Below, piece by piece: positions 31,392 through 42,268 of a DNA stretch of 64,000 nucleotides. The stretch lies in the NCBI GenBank assembly GCA_037178675.1, contig JAYMGJ010000130.1, positions 1-64,000 of the forward strand. The letters are read 5' to 3'. The first letter of the stretch is position 1. The number at the start of each line of letters is the position of its first letter. A program made the translations under genes and the position numbers. The stretch is from Scleroderma bovista. Its lineage: Eukaryota; Basidiomycota; Agaricomycetes; Boletales; Sclerodermataceae. The notes below the pieces were generated by a model. That model was not told the DNA's origin and did not search any database. It saw only the letters and a list, made by a program, of their open reading frames with translations.

Positions 31392-34300
31392 ATGGGCACC
31401 CTCGCTCTTGAGTCTGAATTGGACAGTGCAGTAAGGATCTTGGACTATTGTCTCTCCTGTGCTAAATCCCCTGAAGCACAGGATATTTATAAACACCACA
31501 TCTCTCTTCTTTCTCATAAAATACAGAAAACCTACAAAAAATCTTCTTCTGTAGTTTCTCCTGTCTCCATTTCCTTTAACAAGTACTCTGTCTTGACTGT
31601 AGATAGTATGGACTGTAGCGACTCATCTGTATCTATTGTCTCACCCTCTAAGGGAGTCCCTGCAAAGGGCTCGGCACTGGAGGGTAAATTGTGTGTGCTT
31701 AATTCCCTGTTAAATAATACTGTTTCTCCTTCTTTGGCATCTGAGGAACCAGAAAGCCCCGCCAGAACCGAAGAAGTTTCTTTCTTGGACTTACAAAGGT
31801 CCTTCACCTTGGAACGTGAAGTGACGGTACCCGTCCGCATTCACAGACCCCTTAACACTATTAAAGTAGATGCTCTGCTAGACAGTGGTGCTACTGGTTG
31901 TTTTGTTGACAAGAGCTGGGCTCTTGACAGATGCTTGCAGTTATCTAAGCTGGTAAAGCCTGTTCCAGTGCTTAACATAGATGGCACCAGGAACCAGGAA
32001 GGCGATATCACGCATTATGTATTACTTACAGTCGGTATTGAGAAACACACTGAAAAGCTTTGATGTGCAGTCACTTGCCTTGGAAAGGTTCCCCTTATCC
32101 TCGGCCACACCTGGCTTAGAAAGCATAACCCTGATATTGATTGGGTAACCAGACAAGTTAATTTAACTAGGTGTCCCCCTGAGTGCAAGTCACTCTTGGA
32201 AACACACTTCGCTAAATTATTACATCAGAACGAATCTCAGGAAACTTGGATTCAGGCTTTAAAAGCTCACAAGTCAAAGGTTGCTATCAATGAGACAACC
32301 CTTGAAGAGGCCCAGAAGCTTGTACCCCGGGAGTACTGGGAATATTTAGATGTCTTCTTGAAGAAGTCATCTGAATGCATGCCGCTTAGGAAGCCATGGG
32401 ATCATGGAATAGATCTCAGGGAGGACTTCCCACCTAGGAAAGGGTGTTTGATACCCCTGTCGGTGGATGAACAGAAAGAAGTCGAGGACTTTGTTGACGA
32501 TCAGCTTGCGAAAGGATATATTTGCCCGTCCATTTCCCCTCAGACTTCCCCTGTCTTCTTTGTCCCCAAAAAAGACGGCAAGAAGATAGTTCAGGACTAT
32601 TGTTATTTAAATGAATGGACCATTAAAAATAACTACCCGCTGCCCTTGATCAGTCAGCTTGTCAACAAGCTAAAAGGATGTAAACTCTTCATGAAGATGG
32701 ATCTTCGTTGGGGATATAATAATGTCCATATCAAGGAAGGCAATGAATGGAAAGCTGCGTTTGTAACGCACAAAGGGGCTTTTGAGCCTGTTGTTATGTA
32801 TTTCGGTCTATGTAATTCACCCGCAACATTCCAGAAGATGATGAATGAGATCTTCCATGATATGTCGGATGTCTGTGTGGTGTATATTGATGACCTAATG
32901 ATATTTACAAACACAGACGATCAGGAAAAGCATGACAGGATCATGCTTGAAGTGTTAAAATGATTACGTGATAATGACTTGTTCATCAAACCTGAGAAGT
33001 GTCGCTTCCGCTGAAAAGATAACAAAGTGTTTGGGTGGCTGCTCCCTCAGATGAGGTGCATTCGACCCAGGGACTTCTGGAGGTCTGGCAAGGCTCCCAA
33101 GGACTAAGGAGACTAAGAAACTAGAGAGTGGAAGGGTGGTTCAGTCACTCCAAGACTGAGCTCAAAGATATACACTGAAGAGAAGGATCTTTTTTTTTTG
33201 CTTAGTAAGCTAAGTACAAGCCTACATAGCTAAGGTAAGAGTCCAGTATCAGTACTACCAAATCTACACACCTAGAGACAGGACTGTCTCTACACCGCAT
33301 TACCGAAGTCGACTTCCTCGGAATGATAGTCTCACGTGATGGGATAAAGATGGACCCTGAAAAGGTTAACGCTATTCTGAAGTGGCCTGAGCCGACAAAT
33401 GTCAAACAGGTTTGAGCATTCTTAGGCCTCGGTATCTTCTATAGACATTTTATTAAAGATTATGTGATCATGGCTAGGCCATTGACAGACTTAACATGTA
33501 AAGACATTGTGTTCCACTTCGGTGATATGGAACGCATTGCATTCAAAGCCTTGAAGGCTGCTTTTACTCATGCACCGGTACTTCAGTACCCCGACCAGGA
33601 CTGTGAATTCCGCCTCGAAACTGATGCATCTGAGTTCGCCGTCGGGGGAGTGATATCCATTAAGTGTGAGGACAGCAAATTCAGACCAGTAGCGTACATG
33701 TTGCACTCTATGACTCCACAGGAACACAACTATCCTATTCATGACAAGGAAATGCTGGCCATTATAAAAGCAACAGAGGCCTGGCGCCATTATCTCAAGG
33801 CCACTCCTTATGCCTTTGAGATTTATATGGACCATCATAACTTAACATACTTCACAAAGTCGCAGAATCTCTCCAAGCACCAAGCGTGCTGGCAGATGTG
33901 GATGATGTGCTTCAACTACTCGTTAATATATAAGAAAGGAACCCAGATGCACGTTGCAGATCCGCTTAGTAGGTGATCGGACTATTACGTTTCTAGCTCT
34001 GAAGACAACAAGGGTTAAACCCCATATCTATTAAGTTGATCAACGTTACAGATCAGACTTACAAAGAATGCCAGTCGCTAATCATGGACTTTCATGACAC
34101 ACCTGTCGCAGGACATAAGGGTGTCAAAGCTATGTTTAATGCGCTCAGGAAGCACTATTCCTGGAAAGGGATGAAGGAGCAGATCCAAACCTATGTAAAA
34201 CACTGTCAGAAGTGTCAGCAGTCAAAGGTTTCGAACCAGAAAACTTCTGGGAGTCTTCTTCCCCTCCCTGTCCCAGAAGGACCATGGCTTGACGTCACAA

Positions 34301-35433
34301 TGGACTTTACTCAGATGCTGGAATCCCTCGGTTATAACTATATACTAGTGGTCATCGATCGGTTTTCCAAAAAGGTAGTCTTTGTGCTGTGCACTAAAGA
34401 GGAAACCGCCCTCTCGATCGCTGAATTATTTAGAGATCACGTCTGGTGCCAGCATGGACTTCCTAGCACCGTAATATCCAACCGAGGATCAGTCTTTGTG
34501 AGCAACTTCCTGGGGGAGTTGTACAGCCTTTTAGGCATAAAGCGCAAGATGTCTACTGCCTTTCACCCTCAGACTGATGGACAAACGGAGCGGTTGAACT
34601 GCGAAATCAATCAGTACCTTCGAACCTACGTTAGCGACTGACAAGGCGATTGGGCTAAGTGGATCAAGATTGCCCAGTTTGTCTGGAACAACACGGTCTC
34701 AGAGGTTACTACCGATTCCCCGTTTGGAATTACCTGGAGTTATTCCCTGCACATGGGTGTAGAACCAGTGCAGACAATAGCCCCAGCAGCTAAGGACTTC
34801 GCTGCCATATTTAACAAGGTCGTTGAATCTTCTGAGAAGGCTAAATGCAACATGAAGCTTCAGGCAGATAAGCATAGAAATCCTGCCCCAGATTATACTG
34901 TTGGTCAGCAAGTCTGGCTTTCAACAGACAATCTTCATATGTTAAATCGCGCTTCTAAGAAGCTTATGGAAAAATGGATCGGCCCCTATGAGGTCACTTG
35001 AGTAACCCCGAACGCGGTCAAGCTTAAGCTCCCGAAAACTCTTCAGATTCACCCGGTAGTGAATGTTTCCTGAGTCAAGCCTTATTTAGGTCCACTCCCT
35101 GGACAACCTGTTTCCCGCCCTGGCCCAGTACTTGTTTCTGAAGAACGCGATGAAGAGTACGAAGTGGACTATATTGTAGTGTCCCGTATTTATAGATGCC
35201 AGCTCCAGTACTTGGTACATTGGAAAGGGTATGAAGAACACGAAAGAACATGGGAACCCTCATCGAATCTAAAGAATTCTCCTCTGGTGGTCAAGCGTTT
35301 TTATAGGGAAAATCCCTCTGCCCCTCAAAAGCTTTGTATGGTGCAGTCGGACTTTGACTCATTATTTACTCGGATGCCTGAGAACCTCACCATATGCGAA
35401 CCTACCTTTTGCAGTCTGGAATCCTGCACCTAA
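31392..35433 (+). pseudogene. Gyp-4 pol: protease, RT, RNase H, integrase, chromodomain
   Basis: Protease DSGATGCFVD; RT with FVPKKDGKKIVQDYCYLN, KMDLRWGYNNVHI and a normal YIDD box (YIDDLMIF); RNase H ETDASEFAVGGVISI and HDKEMLAIIKA; integrase zinc site (FHDTPVAGH, HCQKCQQSK); core TMDFTQML, ISNRGSVFVSNF (the second catalytic Asp is Asn) and PQTDGQTERLN; chromodomain YLVHWKGYEEHERTWEPSSN. Stops are mostly TGA (after EKL, LK, VKQV, DYVSD). A 283-bp insertion plus 4-bp duplication shifts the frame in RT exactly as expected; a further frameshift lies near 33980-34030. Confidence 0.9.
33012..33294 (+). mobile_element. Short TG...ACA insertion in Gyp-4 RT (283 bp)
   Basis: Starts TGAAAAGATAAC and ends TCTCTACA, flanked by CCGC (33008-33011 and 33295-33298). 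It shares CGACCCAGGG, CTTCTGGAGGTCTGGCA, TTCAGTCACTCCA and GAGAAGGATCT in order with the insertion at 45676-45854 in Gyp-3. No coding capacity. Best read as a solo LTR or TRIM-like element. Confidence 0.7.
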
Positions 35434-35443
35434 GGGGGAGTAG

Positions 35444-35821
35444 TGTAACGGTCTAACTTTTTATCTTATCTAATCTCTGATTAGATGACATCTTATCATA
35501 GCATACTATCTTATCTAAGTGTGTCTTATCTGTAGGTCTGTCTAGACTACAACCTCGTGCTGTACATGCTGTATCCCTTGATGTCATTAGCATAGCCTTA
35601 CCACAGGATGGCAGCTGTGTTCACTCCCTTATACAGCATACAGCCTCATGGATAGCCTCACACAGGACACGTGTAGTGTAGTATATATACTGCTGCAATC
35701 CAGCACCCAGAGGCTCTCCATTCGAGCTCTCTTTGGGTCTTTGCTCTAAGACACTTGCATCCTTTCCTCCTCAGAGTCCCTGTGTGGTAGTTCTTTGGGT
35801 TTTGCCCTTAGGGTTGTCTCA
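35444..35821 (+). repeat. 3' LTR of Gyp-4 (378 bp)
   Basis: Starts TGTAACGGTC, ends GGTTGTCTCA, preceded by purine tract AAGGGGGAGTAG. Matches the solo LTR at 15232-15619. Confidence 0.92.
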
Positions 35822-36415
35822 GTGCATCACTCTGGACCTGGATGTGCACATACTCTTCCGCTAAGTGCAACCCTTTGCATTAGTCCCTATCCAGTTGTTA
35901 CTTCACCTCTCTGTCAACCCTGTAGTACTGTGAGTTCTCCATGCTCCATTTATATCTTCTACCTTGTAGTATTTTCTTTGGACCTTACTTGTTTTCATCA
36001 GACCTGACCTAGTCCCAACTCCAGTTATTCCTTGTCCACCCTTTGGGCTGTTAACTTGTCACCATAAATACTTGACCATAGTTCTCTGTAGTATAAATAC
36101 CCTGTATTCTGTCCTGTATACCTCAGTCTGAAATCAACTTAGTCTTTACTCCAGTTCCTGTCTGCCTCCACCTGACCAGAACCTACGCAAGGGATCAATG
36201 CTCAATCCCCTTGTCATTGAATCCAATCGGTCCCAACTTCAACTGGACTAAACCTTGGTCCAGCCTCTGCCCTTCTCCTTTGTCTGTTTTCATCTGGACT
36301 TCAAACTGGACCTCTTACCAGAGTAGACCCAGACTTGACAGTATTTCAGACTCACACTTGTGTGGGTTCACTGTCCCAAACCTCATACGCATATCCTGTT
36401 CAGTTTCCTTATGAC

Positions 36416-38058
36416 TATGACCATGTGCTCTTGTGCTTGTACCACTGCCGCTTGCTGAGGAAGCAGGTGCAGTAGACGATCTCCACCTCTCTGCTGCCCA
36501 ACAAGCCCTGTCTAACCACAGGCAACCTCTGGCTTCTGTAAGCCAATTCTGGAGCTTCACAGCTTGAAGCCCAGTAGTGTTGATGACTCCATGTCGCAAT
36601 GCTGTGTCTCAGAGCCTTCGTGGTTCTGCAGACCCTGGTCACCATGGATCATTCCTGGTGACAGCTTCCCCTACCATTGCAACTCTACTCCAGAATGCCC
36701 CAACACTGGTTGATTCCAATGATTCAGCCCTGAGGATGGTCCTGGAGATGGCGACAATAATAATGATGATGAGTTCATCAATGCCCCAGAGGAACTAGAC
36801 CCTGGTCTAGCTGTCTTCCACAACCTTGCCATTGCCATCAACCACCTCTCCCACTCTTCCTGCTGGACCAGCAAGTCCTCCTCCTCCTGTGCCAAAGTCC
36901 ATGAACCAGACACCTTTGATGGCATGGAACCAAAAAAGCTCTGTTTCCAGGACTGCATTAAAGTGTTCTGCCTAGATAGGGCTAAGGTAACTTTTGCTCA
37001 GTCCTATCTTAAGGGTATGACATTGGAGTGGTTTGAACAGGACCTCCTGAACTCTGGCAATCCGGCTGACGGTCTGCACTGGATGGACAGCTGGGCTCAC
37101 TTCATTGCTGAGCTTCAAAGCACGTTTGGCCCTCATGACCCCATCACTGATGCCAAGCATCAGCTTGAACACCTCCAGATGAAGGACATGCACCACATCA
37201 CACATTACATTGTGGACTTCAACTGTCTTGCCTCCCAAGTCCAGGATTATGGAGATGGCACACTTCGCCACCTATTCTACTCCAGACTCTTGAACTGTCT
37301 CAAAGATGAAATTGCCCAAGTCAGGAAACCCCTGACTCTTCATGGCCTCCAGGCACTATTCCAGGAGATCAATGCACGCTACTGGGAGCGTAAGGACAAG
37401 ATTGCTCGATCAACAAAGAGTCAGTCCACCTCATCCCCAGCTAAGTCCTCTGACTCTGGAGGCAACTCACCCAAGCCTGGCAAGGAGAAATCCAAAGCCA
37501 GCAATACCACTAGCTCCACCACTGCTGGCTTGTCCAAAACAACCAACAACCTGTTCACCCCCAGTTCTAATGGACCAGACCTCACCAACAAGCTTGGTAA
37601 GGATGAGAAGCTCACTGCCAATGAGCGAAAGCAGTGACTAGACAACAACCTCTGCATGTTCTGTGGAGGTACCAGACACTTTGCAGACAACTGTTTAAAG
37701 AAGACCAAAAAAGCCAAGGCTTGTGCTGTGGCCATCACTGCTGAGTCCAGTAAAACAGACTTGAACTTGGGTGCCAACTCTGAGTCAAAAAAAGAGTAAG
37801 CAGCTCCTGGCCCTCCACACAACCGGTGACCTGCATTGACTCTGGAAGTGCACCCAAGGAGGCTTGCCTCAATGTGTCCACTCTTTATGTTCCTAACTCC
37901 CTTATGCCACATGTTATCCTTTTACCATTTGACTTACCTAAAACCCATGCACTTGTGGACTCCAGGTCCACACATTGCTTTGTAGATGTACAATACGTGC
38001 ACAAAAACAATATTACCACCTACTCTGTCCCTCTGATTACTCTCTGGCTCTTTGACAG
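36416..38058 (+). pseudogene. Gyp-2 gag and start of pol
   Basis: Gag homologous to Gyp-3: EELDPGLAVFHNLAIAINHL, KVHEPDTFDGMEPKKL, KVTFAQSYLKGMTLEWFEQD, FGPHDPITDAKHQLEHLQMK, and a CCHC knuckle CMFCGGTRHFADNC after a TGA at 37635-37637. The first 500 bp hold several stops. Gag ends TAA just after A AAA AAA (37787-37793). The pol frame is -1 relative to gag and open past this site, leading into protease (STHCFVDVQYVH) up to the LTR B2 junction. Confidence 0.85.
37787..37793 (+). promoter_or_regulatory. Candidate -1 frameshift site, Gyp-2
   Basis: A AAA AAA in the gag frame directly before the gag stop, with the downstream pol frame in -1. Gyp-3 has A AAA AAG at the equivalent place. Confidence 0.5.
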
Positions 38059-40136
38059 TGTCACGCACCAAACATGTTTGGTACTGTGGACATGGAGAAA
38101 GTTAGCTGATGAAATTAATGCAAAGAACACACCCAAGATCTGTTGAAAGATTGTCCCGACTTGAGGGATACAGACAGCCCTTGCAATCCATATCACGCAA
38201 AGTCAAGACTATCCTTATGCGAAGAATGAATACAAGCCTGTCATAGCCATCTATCGCACAAGAATGACTATCCTGGAGCAAGAGATGAATGCCATCGTCT
38301 GGCAGTCATCCCTCACACAAGAACTGCCAAGAAGCAGAAGAATCCAAGGATTGATGATCATTTCAGTATGAGAGAGGAATGCAACCTACTGCAGTCCAAC
38401 TCCCATACCAGAACAACCAAAAGAAGCAGAAGAAACAATAGAGAAACAAAGGTGAAAAGGAAGAATCATTTTAGCGCCCAGTGCCGGCATTGCAATATTT
38501 TGAATAGCTCCACCCTTTTTGAAGCTATCAATCATGTGACTATACCATCATGGAGCCTAGACCGTGGTCTATCTGCCTGTCAAGTTTCAACGTAAATCTG
38601 TTTATTTCCCACGGAGATATTCCACCCGCAATCCAGACACCCACTTCATCACTCACTATGGAGTCCGCATTTTCTCTGGAATGTTTCTCCGCTATTGCAG
38701 TAGACCTCAACTATGTCCTGCTCTTGGGACAGCCTCTCCCTGAGCTCCTGTGTACTGTCTGGTACATATCTTCCCAGCCTGCTCCCTCAGTCCCTCTCGT
38801 TCTCGGTCAGCGCGTTCTCCTTGTCAGTCCTGCGTCGCGCACGTACTTTGGTCGTCTCAAGTCTATCGTTAGACTTGAAAATTCATACCTGGTTGTCTCT
38901 GTGTCTCCTGAGTCCTCTGCATATGGTCCTTTCATCCCAGAGTCCTGTCACATCCATCTCCCTCTATCATTCATCTTGCTTCCCTGGACACGTCGAATCC
39001 GCTACTTGTGATTCTCTTCCCTGCTATCCCGCAACAAACACGAATGAAACAGTGCTCTAGAACCCTTCTTAGGAGCCCTAATAGAGTACAGAACCTTCCC
39101 CTTACTGCTCAAGGGAAGACTGCACTTCGGGAGCACCAAATTTCGCATTTTTGCTCTACAGAAGCTCAATCCAAGGGATTTGTGACACTCTGTGACCAGC
39201 TGTGACTTTACTTGTCATTCCAGGCCCCCTGACACTGCTCTTCTGGTCGGATCAATTCTTTTATTATCCCCCAGCCACTCCCATCAGTGGCACTGCTTCA
39301 GAAGCTCATTTCCAGATCTAAAGTTCAATCAATCATAGGTTGTGCTTCCCTTCTGTCTGAGTCACACAGAGTCACTCTGGCTCACTCTGAGTCACTCTGC
39401 TGCACATTATTCATCCCCTCTTGGCATCACTACTCCCCATTACTTCCCTTACCAATCACTTACCAATCATCCTTCAAATCATGCTTATCATGCTGCTTAT
39501 CAATTCATGACTCATGCCCCTATGATTCATATGCATTATGTCATCACATATGCTCATTTAGCTTCGATCTACTCATCCCATGCTTCCCCCCCCTCTCTTT
39601 TGGGCCCCATGCAATGATTTTTCCATATTCTTGATTATGCACCCCTTTTTACCTATGTTTTTGCTCTTTCCCTTTGCTCAGCAGCTTGTTCAGGCTCTCC
39701 CCATCAATGACTCAGCCTGATTACACTGCTTATCAATTGCTTACCAATTTCTTACCAAGCACTTAGTCATTTGTGCTTACAGGGCCACAGCCCCTCCTGT
39801 ATATAAACCAGCAGCCAAAGGCTGCAAGGAAGTGTCTGCTTCCCCCTCAATAAAGCGACCACATTCACTCTCCCTCACTGTCTATAAGCTCTATCTCTGT
39901 CTTTGGACTTGTAGGTCACTCAGTGCTGGCCTAAAGCTCCTATATTGTTTATCAGATATATCTTGTATCTGATCATTTCTCTAGGCTCAAGCGCAGTCTA
40001 GCATCTCTGTCCACTCCATCCCATCACTGTCCATCACATTCTTGAAGCAGGAACTGTCCCCTTGCTTCCCTGTTGCTCCATCACTGCTGTTACACCCCTG
40101 TCATCAATCTATCATCACTCCTCAATCCCAGGACTC
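38059..40136 (+). repeat. Long LTR B2, 3' truncated
   Basis: Starts TGTCACGCACC after ACAG (38055-38058) and is the inverted near-identical partner of B1. It ends at CAGGACTC, where Gyp-3 is inserted. The remaining tail of about 230 bp known from B1 is absent on the far side of Gyp-3. TATATAAA at 39800-39807 and AATAAA at 39849-39854 mark the probable transcription start and polyadenylation region. Confidence 0.88.
38550..39011 (+). CDS. Conserved U3 reading frame in LTR B2
   Basis: 153 codons, identical in protein to the B1 copy, from ATG at 38550 to TGA at 39009-39011. Same features as the B1 frame; function unknown. Identity between the inverted copies fits recent origin or gene conversion between them. 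Confidence 0.5.
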   Translation: MEPRPWSICLSSFNVNLFISHGDIPPAIQTPTSSLTMESAFSLECFSAIAVDLNYVLLLGQPLPELLCTVWYISSQPAPSVPLVLGQRVLLVSPASRTYFGRLKSIVRLENSYLVVSVSPESSAYGPFIPESCHIHLPLSFILLPWTRRIRYL

Positions 40137-40760
40137 TGTCACAACCATGACACCCGATCACCCTGTACCCTATTGTCCGATCGCGTCCACACGTTCGCCG
40201 CCCGTTTATTGTATGTACTCCCTTTTCCGTTTCTCTCTATCTGTCCTGTATCGCCACCGATCGGTGAGCGCATTGTCCAATCTGTCTCTCTGTACTATTA
40301 CCTAATATGTTTCCTTTCTCATTTCCGGTTACTATATGTTCCCATCCTGTTGCATTATTAATACGATACCTATTGGTAATCCGGTTATCGCACTTACTGT
40401 ACTTACTCAGCGCGCAGCACGACTGCGCTCGTCATTCGTCGGTAATCCCAACTTCCCATACATCGCCTCATCTGTCCCACTCAGTATAAATACCTAGATA
40501 CTCAGTCTGTTGTAGTTTCAGTTCGAATATCAAATAAGATACTTCTCCTCTGTTCTCTCTTCGTGCTCTCTGCTTCTGCCCTTGTACAAGTACTCAGTCG
40601 TTGACCGTTTACCCTCGGACTCTCCGTAAATCTTTGGTCGGCCTTCCTAATACTCGGGAAGCGCGACTACGCTACATGGCATCTCGGTCTTACCGCTAGA
40701 CCAACCCCTGACCCCCTGACCCCTCGTAGAGATCAGATCGGTGAAGAACTGGTCTTGACA
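40137..40760 (+). repeat. 5' LTR of Gyp-3
   Basis: 624 bp, TGTCACAACC to GGTCTTGACA. Contains TATAAATA at about 40485. Differs from the 3' LTR by many transitions and a few small deletions, so the insertion is not recent. Confidence 0.93.
40636..40706 (-). other. tRNA-like 71-nt segment in U5 (tentative)
   Basis: The minus strand starts GGTTGGTCTAGCGGTAAGAC, like a tRNA D-arm. Its 5' seven bases can pair with the last seven (GCCGACC) using two G-U pairs. CTTCC...GGAAG near the 3' side can form a T-arm-like stem, but a normal T-loop (TTCRANY) is missing. The 3' LTR has the same segment with changes. It may be a remnant only. Confidence 0.2.
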
Positions 40761-40801
40761 GTATATTCGAGCTCTAGTCTTGTACGAGTTCACAATCATC
40801 T

Positions 40802-42268
40802 ATGTCCAGGACAATCCAAACTCGCTCGCGCACTGCTTGCGCAAACAACCCAGAACCCTCAGCATCCGACACTTGTCGGGCTGCTGCCTTAAGCGCTCTG
40901 ACTAGCCTCAGGCGCTCACCCGACTCTGTCTCCCAATTCCAAGGCTTCTCCGCTCAGAGAGCCTCCTCCCCCGCTCAGCGTCGCCCACCTGGGGCTTTTG
41001 TCAAAGACCTCAGCGATGACCTGGGTGGTGACCATCCCGATGACAACGGCCCCGGTGACGATGGTCACGGTGGTGAGGGTCCCGACAACCCCAACGACCC
41101 AAACCCTGATGATGGCGGTGAAGACCCCATTGAGGGCATCCCTGACCAAGAAGAGGCTGGTCTAGTCATTTTCAATAATCTCTCCATCGCTATCGACAGA
41201 CTCGCGCGATCTTCGCGCTCTTCCGAGTCTTCGTCTCGCACCAAGGTGCGCGAACCCGACACCTTCGATGGGACTGATCCAAAGAAGTTGCGCACATTCC
41301 TAGTCCAGTGCGAGCTCAACTTCCAGGACTGACCAAAGGCATTTCGCACTGACTGAACCAAGGTCACTTTCGCACAGTCCTATCTGAAGGGAATGGCTCT
41401 CGAATGGTTCGAGCCAGACCTACTCGGTGCTGGAGACCCCCACAACCGTCCGATCTGGATGACCGACTGGGAAGAGTTCGTCATTGAACTCCAAACAACT
41501 TTCGGTCCCCACGACCCAGTTGCCGACGCCGAGCATCAGCTCGACCACCTCCGCATGAAGGAAAACCATCGTGCCAACAGATACGTGGTTGATTTCAACC
41601 GTATCGCGTCCCAGATTCGGGGCTACGGCGATGGCGCCCTGCGTCATCACTTCTATACAGGTCTCCCCGACCGAATCAAGGACGAGATCAGCCGCATCGG
41701 TAAACCACGCACTCTGAACGGTCTTCGCGTCCTTACCCAGGAGATCGATGCCTGATATTGGGAACGCAAGGAAGAGGTCGCTCGTCAGAACAAGACCTCT
41801 ACCAGCACTAGTACCAACACCCCCAACACCAAGTCGGGTAAAACTGATAAGGGTAAATCCTCGGGCAATGCTACCCAGTCCTCTTCGTCGTCGACCCCGA
41901 CTCCGAAATCTAACAAGTTGGGCAAAACTGCTGAGCTTTCGCACAAGCTCGGCAAGGACGGCAAGCTGACCTCTGAGGAATGCAAGCGCAGGTTCAACAT
42001 GAATCTGTGCATGTTCTGTGGTGCAACCGGCCACAAGGCCAAGGACTGCCCCAAGTCAGGCTCTCGAGCAGCCAAAGCTAGGGCAGCTACCACCACTACG
42101 AACAACATGTTGGAAGCCAAACTGACGGCCTCCACCGAGGCAAAAAAGATAGCAACTCCCGAGACTCTGCACAGAGTGGGAGTTGCATTGTTCCCGACTG
42201 TGCACCTATGGAGGCCCGACTCAATGCAGCCGCTCTTTCCAATCCGAATTCTCTCCGACCCTCAGTAA
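40802..42268 (+). pseudogene. Gyp-3 gag
   Basis: One frame from ATG at 40802, interrupted by three TGA codons (about 41330, 41354, 41753), each where CGA for Arg fits. Parts: a G/D/N-rich N-terminal region, FNNLSIAIDRLARSSR, the capsid region (KVREPDTFDG, KVTFAQSYLKGMALEWFEPD, FGPHDPVADAEHQLDHLRMK, YGDGALRHHFYTGLPD), a Ser/Thr/Lys-rich linker and CCHC knuckle CMFCGATGHKAKDC. A slippery A AAA AAG (42142-42148) lies shortly before its end. Confidence 0.9.
42142..42148 (+). promoter_or_regulatory. Candidate -1 frameshift site, Gyp-3
   Basis: A AAA AAG stands in gag codon phase (GCA AAA AAG). From here the -1 frame is open without a stop into protease and RT, while gag stops at 42266-42268. This would make a Gag-Pol fusion. 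Confidence 0.55.

Larger units (their letters stand above)
30766..35821 (+). mobile_element. Gyp-4: Ty3/gypsy chromovirus of a second family
   Basis: Contains gag (5' truncated), protease, RT, RNase H, integrase, chromodomain, a purine tract and a 378-bp 3' LTR. The 5' LTR and gag start are missing; gag is fused to a copia fragment. A 283-bp repeat (33012-33294) sits in RT. At the right its LTR abuts a truncated Gyp-2 5' LTR. Sequence and LTR differ clearly from Gyp-1/2/3; a solo LTR of this family is at 15232-15619. Confidence 0.9.
35822..38058 (+). mobile_element. Gyp-2 5' portion, inverted
   Basis: Holds a 5'-truncated LTR (35822-36340, ending GACTTGACA), gag and the start of protease, on the plus strand. 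It stops at LTR B2 within protease at LWLFDS. The rest of the same protein continues at 28129 on the minus strand. This is the other half of Gyp-2, moved by inversion. Confidence 0.85.

Noticed and set aside
28130..40136. B1 and B2 as the two LTRs of one retroelement
   Set aside because: They are in inverted, not direct, orientation and enclose parts of three other elements.
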